A stretch of 32,644 bases of DNA from Nemertoderma westbladi (Eukaryota > Xenacoelomorpha > Nemertodermatida > Nemertodermatidae): contig JAUCBJ010006264.1 in NCBI GenBank assembly GCA_032718475.1, positions 1-32,644 of the forward strand, written 5' to 3'. Shown here piece after piece: positions 17,654-31,000 of this stretch. Within the stretch, counting starts at the first letter, position 1, and every line of letters begins with the position of its first letter. Both the position numbers and the translations under genes were made by a program. Under the pieces are notes generated by a model that saw only the letters and a program-made list of their open reading frames with translations, did no database searches and had not been told where the DNA came from.

Positions 17654-19081
17654 CGTACGCCTATGAGTGTAGATTAGGAGAAAATACTTCAGGATTGATT
17701 TTGTTTTGCAACTCTTTTAGTTACAGGGTCATTATTAGTATCCTATGATATGATCAAAATAATTCAAAATATACACCATTAGGCAACAATCGGCGCACCA
17801 TTGGAAATTAAGAATATTATTATTTATTTATTTATTCCAACGCCAAAATAAAGCAGATAAGTTTATCTTCCAAATAAGTAGCTTCATTTTTACATGTCGC
17901 ATGTCAGGGTGGGTAGGCTAAATTTGATATGGAAAGAGCTACATTTTTTCATCACTTTTTTTTAATTCCGCGTAGCGAGACCTCTAGTTGTTGTTGTTGG
18001 TGTTATTGTTAATAATTAATTATATATTAGCAATTATTGCCTGTCTGTTGGAGATCGTTTTGTTGCATAATATTTAGCTATAAGATAGTGGTAACGCGAA
18101 TACGATACATGGCACACCAAACAAGGAGTGCATGCATTGTAAAGACAAACTTGGACCTACTCCATAGATAATTAGTAATGTTAATTATATCTGCTAACTA
18201 TTATTAATATAATTAATATGCAAGGTGAAGGTGTTATTTAATATCGGGACACCGTTGCCTAACTAATAAAGTAATGAATGATTCATTTGTCAGCTCTAGT
18301 CCAATCAGATTCAATAAGATTTATTGGCAATGCAATGCCACAAATTATAGTAGATCGAATGGCAACACAATTTCATTATGTTTATACTTCATGACTCCAA
18401 TTAAATACACTGCAACGTCGCACAGCACAATATCTTAACTGTTCCAATCAGAGATTGCCTGGAGCAGACCTCTAATCTGAATATCCACACCCCGCGCGAG
18501 CGCTACCAACCACCTTTAATTCCCTTTAATTCCAAGAATTATTTTGGACCTATAATCGTTGAATACAAGTCCTTCAGCTAGGGATATTTTTTGCTTCGAG
18601 GGTAATTATGTCATCTACGTTTCAAATCCCTTACAATATTAAACGATCAGCGAGAGATTGTTTTCCGCCAACTTTTCATAACAATTTTGTTTAGTGTTCC
18701 AGTACTTGATGAGATAATATAAATGTTTTAAATTTAATTTCAATGATTCCGTTGAAAAAAGATTCAAATATGTTTTAAATTATACATAACGTTTAATATT
18801 ATAATCTGTAATTTTCTCGTTTTTATTACCTTTTATTTTAGGGATAATGTTTTATTTTTAAAGTAATGAAAATATTTTCAACAAATGGGGTCGTTCTGTG
18901 CTGTGCAAATGGGCAACAATAGTGGAATTTACAATTGATGATAATCAGGCTCTTGATATAACTTGAGCTATTCATGATTATATGACGTCATTTACAGAAC
19001 AATTTTATTTGACTTCCATATTGTGAATGGATATGACACTAATAATGTAATCGAGGTAGTTTGATACTCGATATCACCACA
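17654..19081. other. Upstream region of the FReD gene
   Basis: AT-rich DNA with a short ATTT microsatellite near 17816-17835. No gene is recognised. The last few hundred bases should hold the promoter and 5' UTR of the giant FReD gene. An in-frame TAA at 19043-19045 precedes its ATG. Confidence 0.6.
18983..18990. promoter_or_regulatory. CRE palindrome TGACGTCA
   Basis: A perfect cAMP-response-element palindrome lies 92 bp before the ATG at 19082. CREB/ATF-family factors bind this site in animals, and promoter-proximal location is typical. No experimental support can be given. Confidence 0.4.
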
Positions 19082-22000
19082 ATGACTTCTGTACATCCGT
19101 TTGTCGAATCTGGGACTTCCCTTAGCGACTCTTCCATGCCGAAACTGCCATTACCTAAACCACCAACACCATGGTGGTCAATAGTTGGAATGGTGATAGC
19201 CGCGTCAGTGGGTGCAGCATCTGTGGCTGGGATTGTAGTCATGACGGTTGGTTATAAGGGTGAAGTGGACACAGACATTAAAAAGATTAAAGATCAGTTG
19301 AGCGAATATGGGAATAAATTTGCGCCTGTGGAACAGTTAACTGACACTGCAGAAGGATTCGATTTGCAGTTGAAAAATAATGGTGAAACAATTCTTATTC
19401 AACTAAAAGATCAGGAGGAAACGCTTTCCAGTAAACTTACCTCATTTGCTGGACAGATTGCAAAGATTGAGGACGGGTTTGCTACCCAGTTCAAAGACCA
19501 GAGTACCGATTTTGGAAATAAACTCAGAAACGAAACAGATGGTTACACATCACAATTGCAGACTCAAGAAGATTCACTTGTAAAGCTGGTGCAAACTCAG
19601 GGAGATTCTTTCAATGGCCAGTTGAAAGAACAAGCTCATTCCCTAATAACTCTAATTGAAAATCAAGGAGACTCATTAGATGCCCTCATTAAAGATCAGG
19701 GTGATTCACTTACTTATCAGATTCGAACTCAAGAATTATTGTATGCTAAATTTAAAAACCAAAGTGATTTATATGAAAATCAGTTTGAAATCCAGAGCGA
19801 TACATTTAACACCCAGTTGAAAGATCTAGGTGATTCCTTACTAGACAAAATGCAAGATCAAGGCAACTTTGATTCAGAGTTGAAAGATCTTGTTGATTCG
19901 CTTACGACACAGATTCAAGCTCAAGGTACTTCATTTGATGCCCAGTTGAAAGATCAAGGTACATCATTTGATACCGAATTGAAAGATCAAGGCGACTCAT
20001 TTGATATCCAGTTGAAAGATCTTGGTGATTCACTTACAAATTCGTTTGATACCCAGTTAAAAGACCAAAGTGATACACTTACAACACAGATTCAAGCTCA
20101 AGGTACTTCATTTGATACCCAGTTGAAAGATCTTGGTGATTCACTTACTACCTCATTTGATACCCAGTTGAAAGATCAAGGGGATTCGCTTACGACTCAG
20201 ATTCAAGCTCAAGGTACTTCATTTGATACCCAGTTGAAAGATCAAGGCGATTCCCTAACAGCTCAGATTCAAGCTCAAGGGGATTCACTTATGACTCAGA
20301 TTTTAGCTCAAGGTACATCATTCGATACCCAACTAAAAGATCTTGGCGATTCACTTACTACCTCATTTGATACCCAGTTGAAAGATCAAGGGGATTCGCT
20401 TACGAATCAGATTCAAGCTCAAGGTACTTCATTTGATGCCCAGTTGAAAGATCAAGGTACATCATTTGATACCCAATTGAAAGATCAAGGCGACTCTTTT
20501 GATACCCAGTTGATAGATCTTGGTGATTCACTTACTACTTCATTTGATACCCAGTTGAAAGATCAAGGGGATTCGCTTACGAATCAGATTCAAGCTCAAG
20601 GTACTTCATTTGATGCCCAGTTGAAAGATCAAGGTACATCATTTGATACCCGATTGAAAGACCAAGGCGACTCATTTGATATCCAGTTGAAAGATCTTGG
20701 TGATTCACTTACAAGTTCGTTTGATACCCAGTTAAAAGACCAAAGTGATACACTTACAACACAGATTCAAGCTCAAGGTACTTCATTTGACACCCAGTTG
20801 AAAGATCTTGGTGATTCACTTACTACCTCATTTGATACCCAGTTGAAAGATCAAGGGGATTCGCTTACGACTCAGATTCAAGCTCAAGGTACTTCATTTG
20901 ATGCCCAGTTGAAAGATCAAGGTACATCATTTGATACCCAATTGAAAGATCAAGGCGACTCATTTGATATCCAGTTGAAAGATCTTGGTGATTCACTTAC
21001 AAATTCGTTTGATACCCAGTTAAAAGACCAAAGTGATACACTTACAACACAGATTCAAGCTCAAGGTACTTCATTTGATACCCAGTTGAAAGATCAAGGC
21101 GATTTCCTAACAGCTCAGATTCAAGCTCAAGGTACTTCATTTGATACCCAGTTGAAAGATCTTGGTGATTCACTTACTACCTCATTTGATACCCAGTTGA
21201 AAGATCAAGGGGATTCGCTTACGACTCAGATTCAAGCTCAAGGTACTTCATTTGATGCCCAGTTGAAAGATCAAGGTACATCATTTGATACCCAATTGAA
21301 AGACCAAGGAGACTCATTTGATATCCAGTTGAAAGATCTTGGTGATTCACTTACAAATTCGTTTGATACCCAGTTAAAAGACCAAAGTGATACACTTACA
21401 ACACAGATTCAAGCTCAAGGTACTTCATTTGATACCCAGTTGAAAGATCAAGGCGATTCCCTAACAGCTCAGATTCAAGCTCAAGGTACTTCATTTGATA
21501 CCCAGTTGAAAGATCTTGGTGATTCACTTACAAATTTGTTTGATACCCAGTTAAAAGACCAAAGTGATACACTTACAACACAGATTCAAGCTCAAGGTAC
21601 TTCATTTGATACCCAGTTGAAAGATCAAGGCGATTCCCTAACAGCTCAGATTCAAGCTCAAGGGGATTCACTTATGACTCAGATTTTAGCTCAAGGTACA
21701 TCGTTCGATACCCAACTAAAAGATCTTGGCGATTCACTTACTACCTCATTTGATACCCAGTTGAAAGATCAAGGGGATTCGCTTACGACTCAGATTCAAG
21801 TTCAAGGTACTTCATTTGATGCCCAGTTGAAAGATCAAGGTACATCATTTGATACCCAATTGAAAGATCAAGGCGACTCATTTGATACCCAGTTGATAGA
21901 TCTTGGTGATTCACTTACTACCTCATTTGATACCCAGTTGAAAGATCAAGGGGATTCGCTTACGACTCAGATTCAAGCTCAAGGTACTTCATTTGATACC

Positions 22001-25000
22001 CAGTTGAAAGATCAAGGCGATTCCCTAACAGCTCAGATTCAAGCTCAAGGGGATTCACTTATGACTCAGATTTTAGCTCAAGGTACATCATTCGATACCC
22101 AACTAAAAGATCTTGGCGATTCACTTACTACCTCATTTGATACCCAGTTGAAAGATCAAGGGGATTCGCTTACGACTCAGATTCAAGTTCAAGGTACTTT
22201 ATTTGATGCCCAGTTGAAAGATCAAGGTACATCATTTGATACCCAATTGAAAGATCAAGGCGACTCATTTGATATCCAGTTGAAAGATCTTGGTGATTCA
22301 CTTACAAATTCGTTTGATACCCAGTTAAAAGACCAAAGTGATACACTTACAACACAGATTCAAGCTCAAGGTACTTCATTTGATACCCAGTTGAAAGATC
22401 TTGGTGATTCACTTACTACCTCATTTGATACCCAGTTGAAAGATCAAGGGGATTCGCTTACGACTCAGATTCAAGCTCAAGGTACTTCATTTGATACCCA
22501 GTTGAAAGATCAAGGCGATTCCCTAACAGCTCAGATTCAAGCTCAAGGGGATTCACTTATGACTCAGATTTTAGCTCAAGGTACATCATTCGATACTCAA
22601 CTAAAAGATCTTGGCGATTCACTTACTACCTCATTTGATACCCAGTTGAAAGATCAAGGGGATTCGCTTACGACTCAGATTCAAGTTCAAGGTACTTCAT
22701 TTGATGCCCAGTTGAAAGATCAAGGTACATCATTTGATACCCAATTGAAAGATCAAGGCGACTCATTTGATATCCAGTTGAAAGATCTTGGTGATTCACT
22801 TACAAATTCGTTTGATACCCAGTTAAAAGACCAAAGTGATACACTTACAACACAGATTCAAGCTCAAGGTACTTCATTTGATACCCAGTTGAAAGATCTT
22901 GGTGATTCACTTACTACCTCATTTGATACCCAGTTGAAAGATCAAGGGGATTTGCTTACGACTCAGATTCAAGCTCAAGGTACTTCATTTGATGCCCAGT
23001 TGAAAGATCAAGGTACATCATTTGATACCCAATTGAAAGATCAAGGCGACTCATTTGATATCCAGTTGAAAGATCTTGGTGATTCACTTAGAAATTCGTT
23101 TGATACCCAGTTAAAAGACCAAAGTGATACACTTACAACACAGATTCAAGCTCAAGGTACTTCATTTGATACCCAGTTGAAAGATCTTGGTGATTCACTT
23201 ACTACCTCATTTGATACCCAGTTGAAAGATCAAGGGGATTCGCTTACGACTCAGATTCAAGCTCAAGGTACTTCATTTGATGCCCAGTTGAAAGATCAAG
23301 GTACATCATTTGATACCCAATTGAAAGATCAAGGCGACTCATTTCATATCCAGTTAAAAGATCTTGGTGATTCACTTACAAATTCGTTTGATACCCAGTT
23401 AAAAGACCAAAGTGATACACTTACAACACAGATTCAAGCTCAAGGTACTTCATTTGATACCCAGTTGAAAGATCAAGGCGATTCCCTAACAGCTCAGATT
23501 CAAGCTCAAGGTACTTCATTTGATACCCAGTTGAAAGATCTTGGCGATTCACTTACTACCTCATTTGATACCCAGTTGAAAGATCAAGGGGATTCGCTTA
23601 CGACTCAGATTCAAGTTCAAGGTACTTCATTTGATGCCCAGTTGAAAGATCAAGGCGATTCCCTAACAGCTCAGATTCAAGCTCAAGGTACTTCATTTGA
23701 TACCCAGTTGAAAGATCTTGGTGATTCACTTACAAATTCGTTTGATACCCAGTTAAAAGACCAAAGTGATACACTTACAACACAGATTCAAGCTCAAGGT
23801 ACTTCATTTGATACCCAGTTGAAAGATCTTGGTGATTCACTTACTACCTCATTTGATACCCAGTTGAAAGATCAAGGGGATTCGCTTACGACTCAGATTC
23901 AAGCTCAAGGTACTTCATTTGATGCCCAGTTGAAAGATCAAGGTACATCATTTGATACCCAATTGAAAGATCAAGGCAACTTATTTGATATCCAGTTGAA
24001 AGATCTTGGTGATTCACTTACAAATTCGTTTGATACCCAGTTAAAAGACCAAAGTGATACACTTACAACACAGATTCAAGCTCAAGGTACTTCCTTTGAT
24101 ACCCAGTTGAAAGATCAAGGCGATTCCCTAACAGCTCAGATTCAAGCTCAAGGTACTTCATTTGATACCCAGTTGAAAGATCTTGGTGATTCACTTACTA
24201 CCTCATTTGATACCCAGTTGAAAGATCAAGGGGATTCGCTTACGACTCAGATTCAAGCTCAAGGTACTTCATTTGATGCCCAGTTGAAAGATCAAGGTAC
24301 ATCATTTGATACCCAATTGAAAGATCAAGGCGACTCATTTGATACCCAGTTGATAGATCTTGGTGATTCACTTACTACCTCATTTGATACCCAGTTGAAA
24401 GATCAAGGGGATTCGCTTACGACTCAGATTCAAGCTCAAGGTACTTCATTTGATACCCAGTTGAAAGATCAAGGCGATTCCCTAACAGCTCAGATTCAAG
24501 CTCAAGGGGATTCACTTATGACTCAGATTTTAGCTCAAGGTACATCATTCGATACCCAACTAAAAGATCTTGGCGATTCACTTACTACCTCATTTGATAC
24601 CCAGTTGAAAGATCAAGGGGATTCGTTTACGACTCAGATTCAAGTTCAAGGTACTTCATTTGATGCCCAGTTGAAAGATCAAGGTACATCATTTGATACC
24701 CAATTGAAAGATCAAGGCGATTCATTTGATATCCAGTTGAAAGATCTTGGTGATTCACTTTCAAATTCGTTTGATACCCAGTTAAAAGACCAAAGTGATA
24801 CACTTACAACACAGATTCAAGCTCAAGGTACTTCATTTGATACCCAGTTGAAAGATCTTGGTGATTCACTTACTACCTCATTTGATACCCAGTTGAAAGA
24901 TCAAGGGGATTTGCTTACGACTCAGATTCAAGCTCAAGGTACTTCATTTGATGCCCAGTTGAAAGATCAAGGTACATCATTTGATACCCAATTGAAAGAT

Positions 25001-28000
25001 CAAGGCGACTCATTTGATATCCAGTTGAAAGATCTTGGTGATTCACTTACAAATTCGTTTGATACCCAGTTAAAAGACCAAAGTGATACACTTACAACAC
25101 AGATTCAAGCTCAAGGTACTTCATTTGATACCCAGTTGAAAGATCTTGGTGATTCACTTACTACCTCATTTGATACCCAGTTGAAAGATCAAGGGGATTC
25201 GCTTACGACTCAGATTCAAGCTCAAGGTACTTCATTTGATGCCCAGTTGAAAGATCAAGGTACATCATTTGATACCCAATTGAAAGATCAAGGCGACTCA
25301 TTTGATATCCAGTTAAAAGATCTTGGTGATTCACTTACAAATTCGTTTGATACCCAGTTAAAAGACCAAAGTGATACACTTACAACACAGATTCAAGCTC
25401 AAGGTACTTCATTTGATACCCAGTTGAAAGATCAAGGCGATTCCCTAACAGCTCAGATTCAAGCTCAAGGTACTTCATTTGATACCCAGTTGAAAGATCT
25501 TGGTGATTCACTTACTACCTCATTTGATACCCAGTTGAAAGATCAAGGGGATTCGCTTACGACTCAGATTCAAGCTCAAGGTACTTCATTTGATGCCCAG
25601 TTGAAAGATCAAGGTACATCATTTGATACCCAATTGAAAGACCAAGGAGACTCATTTGATATCCAGTTGAAAGATCTCGGTGATTCACTTACAAATTCGT
25701 TTGATACCCAGTTAAAAGACCAAAGTGATACACTTACAACACAGATTCAAGCTCAAGGTACTTCATTTGATACCCAGTTGAAAGATCAAGGCGATTCCCT
25801 AACAGCTCAGATTCAAGCTCAAGGTACTTCATTTGATACCCAGTTGAAAGATCTTGGTGATTCACGTACAAATTTGTTTGATACCCAGTTAAAAGACCAA
25901 AGTGATACACTTACAACACAGATTCAAGCTCAAGGTACTTCATTTGATACCCAGTTGAAAGATCAAGGCGATTCCCTAACAGCTCAGATTCAAGCTCAAG
26001 GGGATTCACTTATGACTCAGATTTTAGCTCAAGGTACATCGTTCGATACCCAACTAAAAGATCTTGGCGATTCACTTACTACCTCATTTGATACCCAGTT
26101 GAAAGATCAAGGGGATTCGCTTACGACTCAGATTCAAGTTCAAGGTACTTTATTTGATGCCCAGTTGAAAGATCAAGGTACATCATTTGATACCCAATTG
26201 AAAGATCAAGGCGACTCATTTGATACCCAGTTGATAGATCTTGGTGATTCACTTACAAATTCGTTTGATACCCAGTTAAAAGACCAAAGTGATACACTTA
26301 CAACACAGATTCAAGCTCAAGGTACTTCATTTGATACCCAGTTGAAAGATCTTGGTGATTCACTTACTACCTCATTTGATACCCAGTTGAAAGATCAAGG
26401 GGATTTGCTTACGACTCAGATTCAAGCTCAAGGTACTTCATTTGATGCCCAGTTGAAAGATCAAGGTACATCATTTGATACCCAATTGAAAGATCAAGGC
26501 GACTCATTTGATATCCAGTTGAAAGATCTTGGTGATTCACTTACAAATTCGTTTGATACCCAGTTAAAAGACCAAAGTGATACACTTACAACACAGATTC
26601 AAGCTCAAGGTACTTCATTTGATACCCAGTTGAAAGATCTTGGTGATTCACTTACTACCTCATTTGATACCCAGTTGAAAGATCAAGGGGATTCGCTTAC
26701 GACTCAGATTCAAGCTCAAGGTACTTCATTTGATGCCCAGTTGAAAGATCAAGGTACATCATTTGATACCCAATTGAAAGATCAAGGCGACTCCTTTGAT
26801 ATCCAGTTGAAAGATCTTGGTGAATCACTTACAAATTCGTTTGATACCCAGTTAAAAGACCAAAGTGATACACTTACAACACAGATTCAAGCTCAAGGTA
26901 CTTCATTTGATACCCAGTTGAAAGATCAAGGCGATTCCCTAACAGCTCAGATTCAAGCTCAAGGTACTTCATTTGATACCCAGTTGAAAGATCTTGGTGA
27001 TTCACTTACTACCTCATTTGATACCCAGTTGAAAGATCAAGGGGATTCGCTTACGACTCAGATTCAAGCTCAAGGTACTTCATTTGATGCCCAGTTGAAA
27101 GATCAAGGTACATCATTTGATACCCAATTGAAAGACCAAGGAGACTCATTTGATATCCAGTTGAAAGATCTTGGTGATTCACTTACAAATTCGTTTGATA
27201 CCCAGTTAAAAGACCAAAGTGATACACTTACAACACAGATTCAAGCTCAAGGTACTTCATTTGATACCCAGTTGAAAGATCAAGGCGATTCCCTAACAGC
27301 TCAGATTCAAGCTCAAGGTACTTCATTTGATACCCAGTTGAAAGATCTTGGTGATTCACTTACAAATTTGTTTGATACCCAGTTAAAAGACCAAAGTGAT
27401 ACACTTACAACACAGATTCAAGCTCAAGGTACTTCATTTGATACCCAGTTGAAAGATCAAGGCGATTCCCTAACAGCTCAGATTCAAGCTCAAGGGGATT
27501 CACTTATGACTCAGATTTTAGCTCAAGGTACATCGTTCGATACCCAACTAAAAGATCTTGGCGATTCACTTACTACCTCATTTGATACCCAGTTGAAAGA
27601 TCAAGGCGATTCCCTAACAGCTCAGATTCAAGCTCAAGGGGATTCACTTAACACTCAGATTTTAGCTCAAGGTACATCGTTCGACACCCAACTAAAAGAT
27701 CTTGGCGATTCACTTACTACCTCATTTGATACCCAGTTGAAAGATCAAGGGGATTCGCTTACGACTCAGATTCAAGTTCAAGGTACTTTATTTGATGCCC
27801 AGTTGAAAGATCAAGGTACATCATTTGATACCCAATTGAAAGATCAAGGCGACTCATTTGATACCCAGTTGATAGATCTTGGTGATTCACTTACAAATTC
27901 GTTTGATACCCAGTTAAAAGACCAAAGTGATACACTTACAACACAGATTCAAGCTCAAGGTACTTCATTTGATACCCAGTTGAAAGATCTTGATGATTCA

Positions 28001-31000
28001 CTTACTACCTCATTTGATACCCAGTTGAAAGATCAAGGGGATTCGCTTACGACTCAGATTCAAGCTCAAGGTACTTCATTTGATGCCCAGTTGAAAGATC
28101 AAGGTACATCATTTGATACCCAATTGAAAGATCAAGGCGACTCATTTGATATCCAGTTGAAAGATCTTGGTGAATCACTTACAAATTCGTTTGATACCCA
28201 GTTAAAAGACCAAAGTGATACACTTACAACACAGATTCAAGCTCAAGGTACTTCATTTGATACCCAGTTGAAAGATCAAGGCGATTCCCTAACAGCTCAG
28301 ATTCAAGCTCAAGGTACTTCATTTGATACCCAGTTGAAAGATCTTGGTGATTCACTTACAAATTTGTTTGATACCCAGTTAAAAGACCAAAGTGATACAC
28401 TTACAACACAGATTCAAGCTCAAGGTACTTCATTTGTTACCCAGTTGAAAGATCAAGGCGATTCCCTAACAGCTCAGATTCAAGCTCAAGGGGATTCACT
28501 TATGACTCAGATTTTAGCTCAAGGTACATCATTCGATACCCAACTAAAAGATCTTGGCGATTCACTTACTACCTCATTTGATACCCAGTTGAAAGATCAA
28601 GGGGATTTGCTTACGACTCAGATTCAAGCTCAAGGTACTTCATTTGATGCCCAGTTGAAAGATCAAGGTACATCATTCGATACCCAATTGAAAGATCAAG
28701 GCGACTCATTTGATATCCAGTTGAAAGATCTTGGTGATTCACTTACAAATTCGTTTGATACCCAGTTAAATGACCAAAGTGATACACTTACAACACAGAT
28801 TCAAGCTCAAGGTACTTCATTTAATACCCAGTTGAACGATCAAGGTGATTCCCTAACAGCTCAGATTCAAGCTCAAGGGGATTCACTTATGACTCAGATT
28901 TTAGCTCAAGGTACATCATTCGATACCCAACTAAAAGATCTTGGCGATTCACTTACTACTTCATTTGATACCCAGTTGAAAGATCAAGGGGATTCGCTTA
29001 CGACTCAGATTCAAGCTCAAGGTACTTCATTTGATGCCCAGTTGAAAGATCAAGGTACATCTTTTAATACCCAATTGAAAGATCAAGGCGACTCATTTGA
29101 TACCCAGTTGATAGATCTTGGTGATTCACTTACAAATTCGTTTGATACCCAGTTAAAAGACCAAAGTGATACACTTACAACACAGATTCAAGCTCAAGGT
29201 ACTTCATTTGATACCCAGTTGAAAGATCTTGGGGATTCACTTACTACCTCATTTGATACCCAGTTGAAAGATCAAGGGGATTCGCTTACGACTCAGATTC
29301 AAACTCAAGGTACTTCATTTGATGCCCAGTTGAAAGATCAAGGTACATCATTTGATACCCAATTGAAAGAACAAGGCGACTCATTTGATACCCAGTTGAA
29401 AGATCTTGGTGATTCACTTACAAGTTTGTTTGATACCCAGTTAAAAGACCAAAGTGATACACTTACAACACAGATTCAAGCTCAAGGTACATCATTTGAT
29501 ACCCAGTTGAAAGATCAAGGCGATTCCCTAACAGCTCAGATTCAAGCTCAAGGGGATTCACTTATGACTCAGATTTTAGCTCAAGGTACATCATTCGATA
29601 CCCAACTAAAAGATCTTGGCGATTCACTTACTACCTCATTTGATACCCAGTTGAAAGATCAAGGGGATTCGCTTACGACTCAGATTCAAGCTCAAGGTAC
29701 TTCATTTGATGCCCAGTTGAAAGATCAAGGTACATCATTTGATACCCAATTGAAAGATCAAGGCGACTCATTTGATACCCAGTTGAAAGATCTTGGTGAT
29801 TCACTTACAAGTTTGTTTGATACCCAGTTAAAAGACCAAAGTGATACACTTACAACACAGATTCAAGCTCAAGGTACTTCATTTGATACCCAGTTAAAAG
29901 ACCAAAGTGATACACTTACAACACAGATTCAAGCTCAAGGTACTTCATTTGATACCCAGTTGAAAGATCAAGGCGTCTCATTTGATACCCAGTTGAAAGA
30001 TCTTGGTGATTCACTGACAAATTTGTTTGATACCCAGTTAAATGACCAAAGTGATACACTTACAACCCAGATTCAAGCTCAAGGTACTTCATTTGATACC
30101 CAGTTGAAAGATCAAGGCGATTCCCTAACAGCTCAGATTCAAGCTCAAGGGGATTCCCTTATGACTCAGATTTTAGCTCAAGGTACATCATTCGATACCC
30201 AGCTAATAGATCTTGGCGATTCACTTACTACCTCATTTGATACCCAGTTGAAAGATCAAGGGGATTCGCTTACGACTCAGATTCAAGTTCAAGGTACTTC
30301 ATTTGATGCCCAGTTGAAAGATCAAGGTATATCATTTGATACCCAATTGAAAGATCAAGGCGACTCATTTGATACCCAGTTGAAAGATCTTGGTGATTCA
30401 CTTACAAATTCGTTTGATACCCAGTTAAAAGATCAAAGTGATACACTTACAACACAGATTCAAGCTCAAGGTACTTCATTTGATACCCAATTGAAGGACC
30501 AAGGTGATTCACTTACGACACAGATTGACGCTGTCGCTAAAGATTTGATCATTCTTGACAGCGAATTACGCGATTACATAAATGAAATGCTTCAATTGTA
30601 TTTACAAATAAACCAGACTTGTGGTGTTCTTACTGTGGATAATAGTATTGCTATTTATCCTAATCAGATGTATGGTTTGCCTTCCACGGGTTTTATTCGT
30701 TGTGACACTACGGCTCCCGGTGGGCCATGGTTGGTAATACAACGACGGGTTGATGGTAGTGAAGATTTCTACCTCGGTTGGGAAAGCTATCGATCGGGAT
30801 TCGGAAATATTGAGGCGAACTTTTGGATTGGACTGGATAAGATTCATCAACTGAGTCTTGGTGGTGTCATATTGCGGGTTGATCTGTGGTGGAATGGAGA
30901 GCACAAGTTCGCCAGATATTCATCATTTAGCATTAGCGACGCTTCCACTAACTTTATCCTCTATATATCTGGTTATTCAGGGGACGCCGGTGACTCGATT

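Noticed and set aside
16831-17748. Four overlapping Gly/Pro-rich frames of 143-251 residues
   Set aside because: All three frames of the G/C repeat are open because it has almost no T-A-A/T-G-A words. There is no unique coding sequence, so these are not genes.
19061-19081. Upstream TTG as start of the FReD protein
   Set aside because: Animal genes start at ATG. The first in-frame ATG after the upstream stop is 19082 with a good context.
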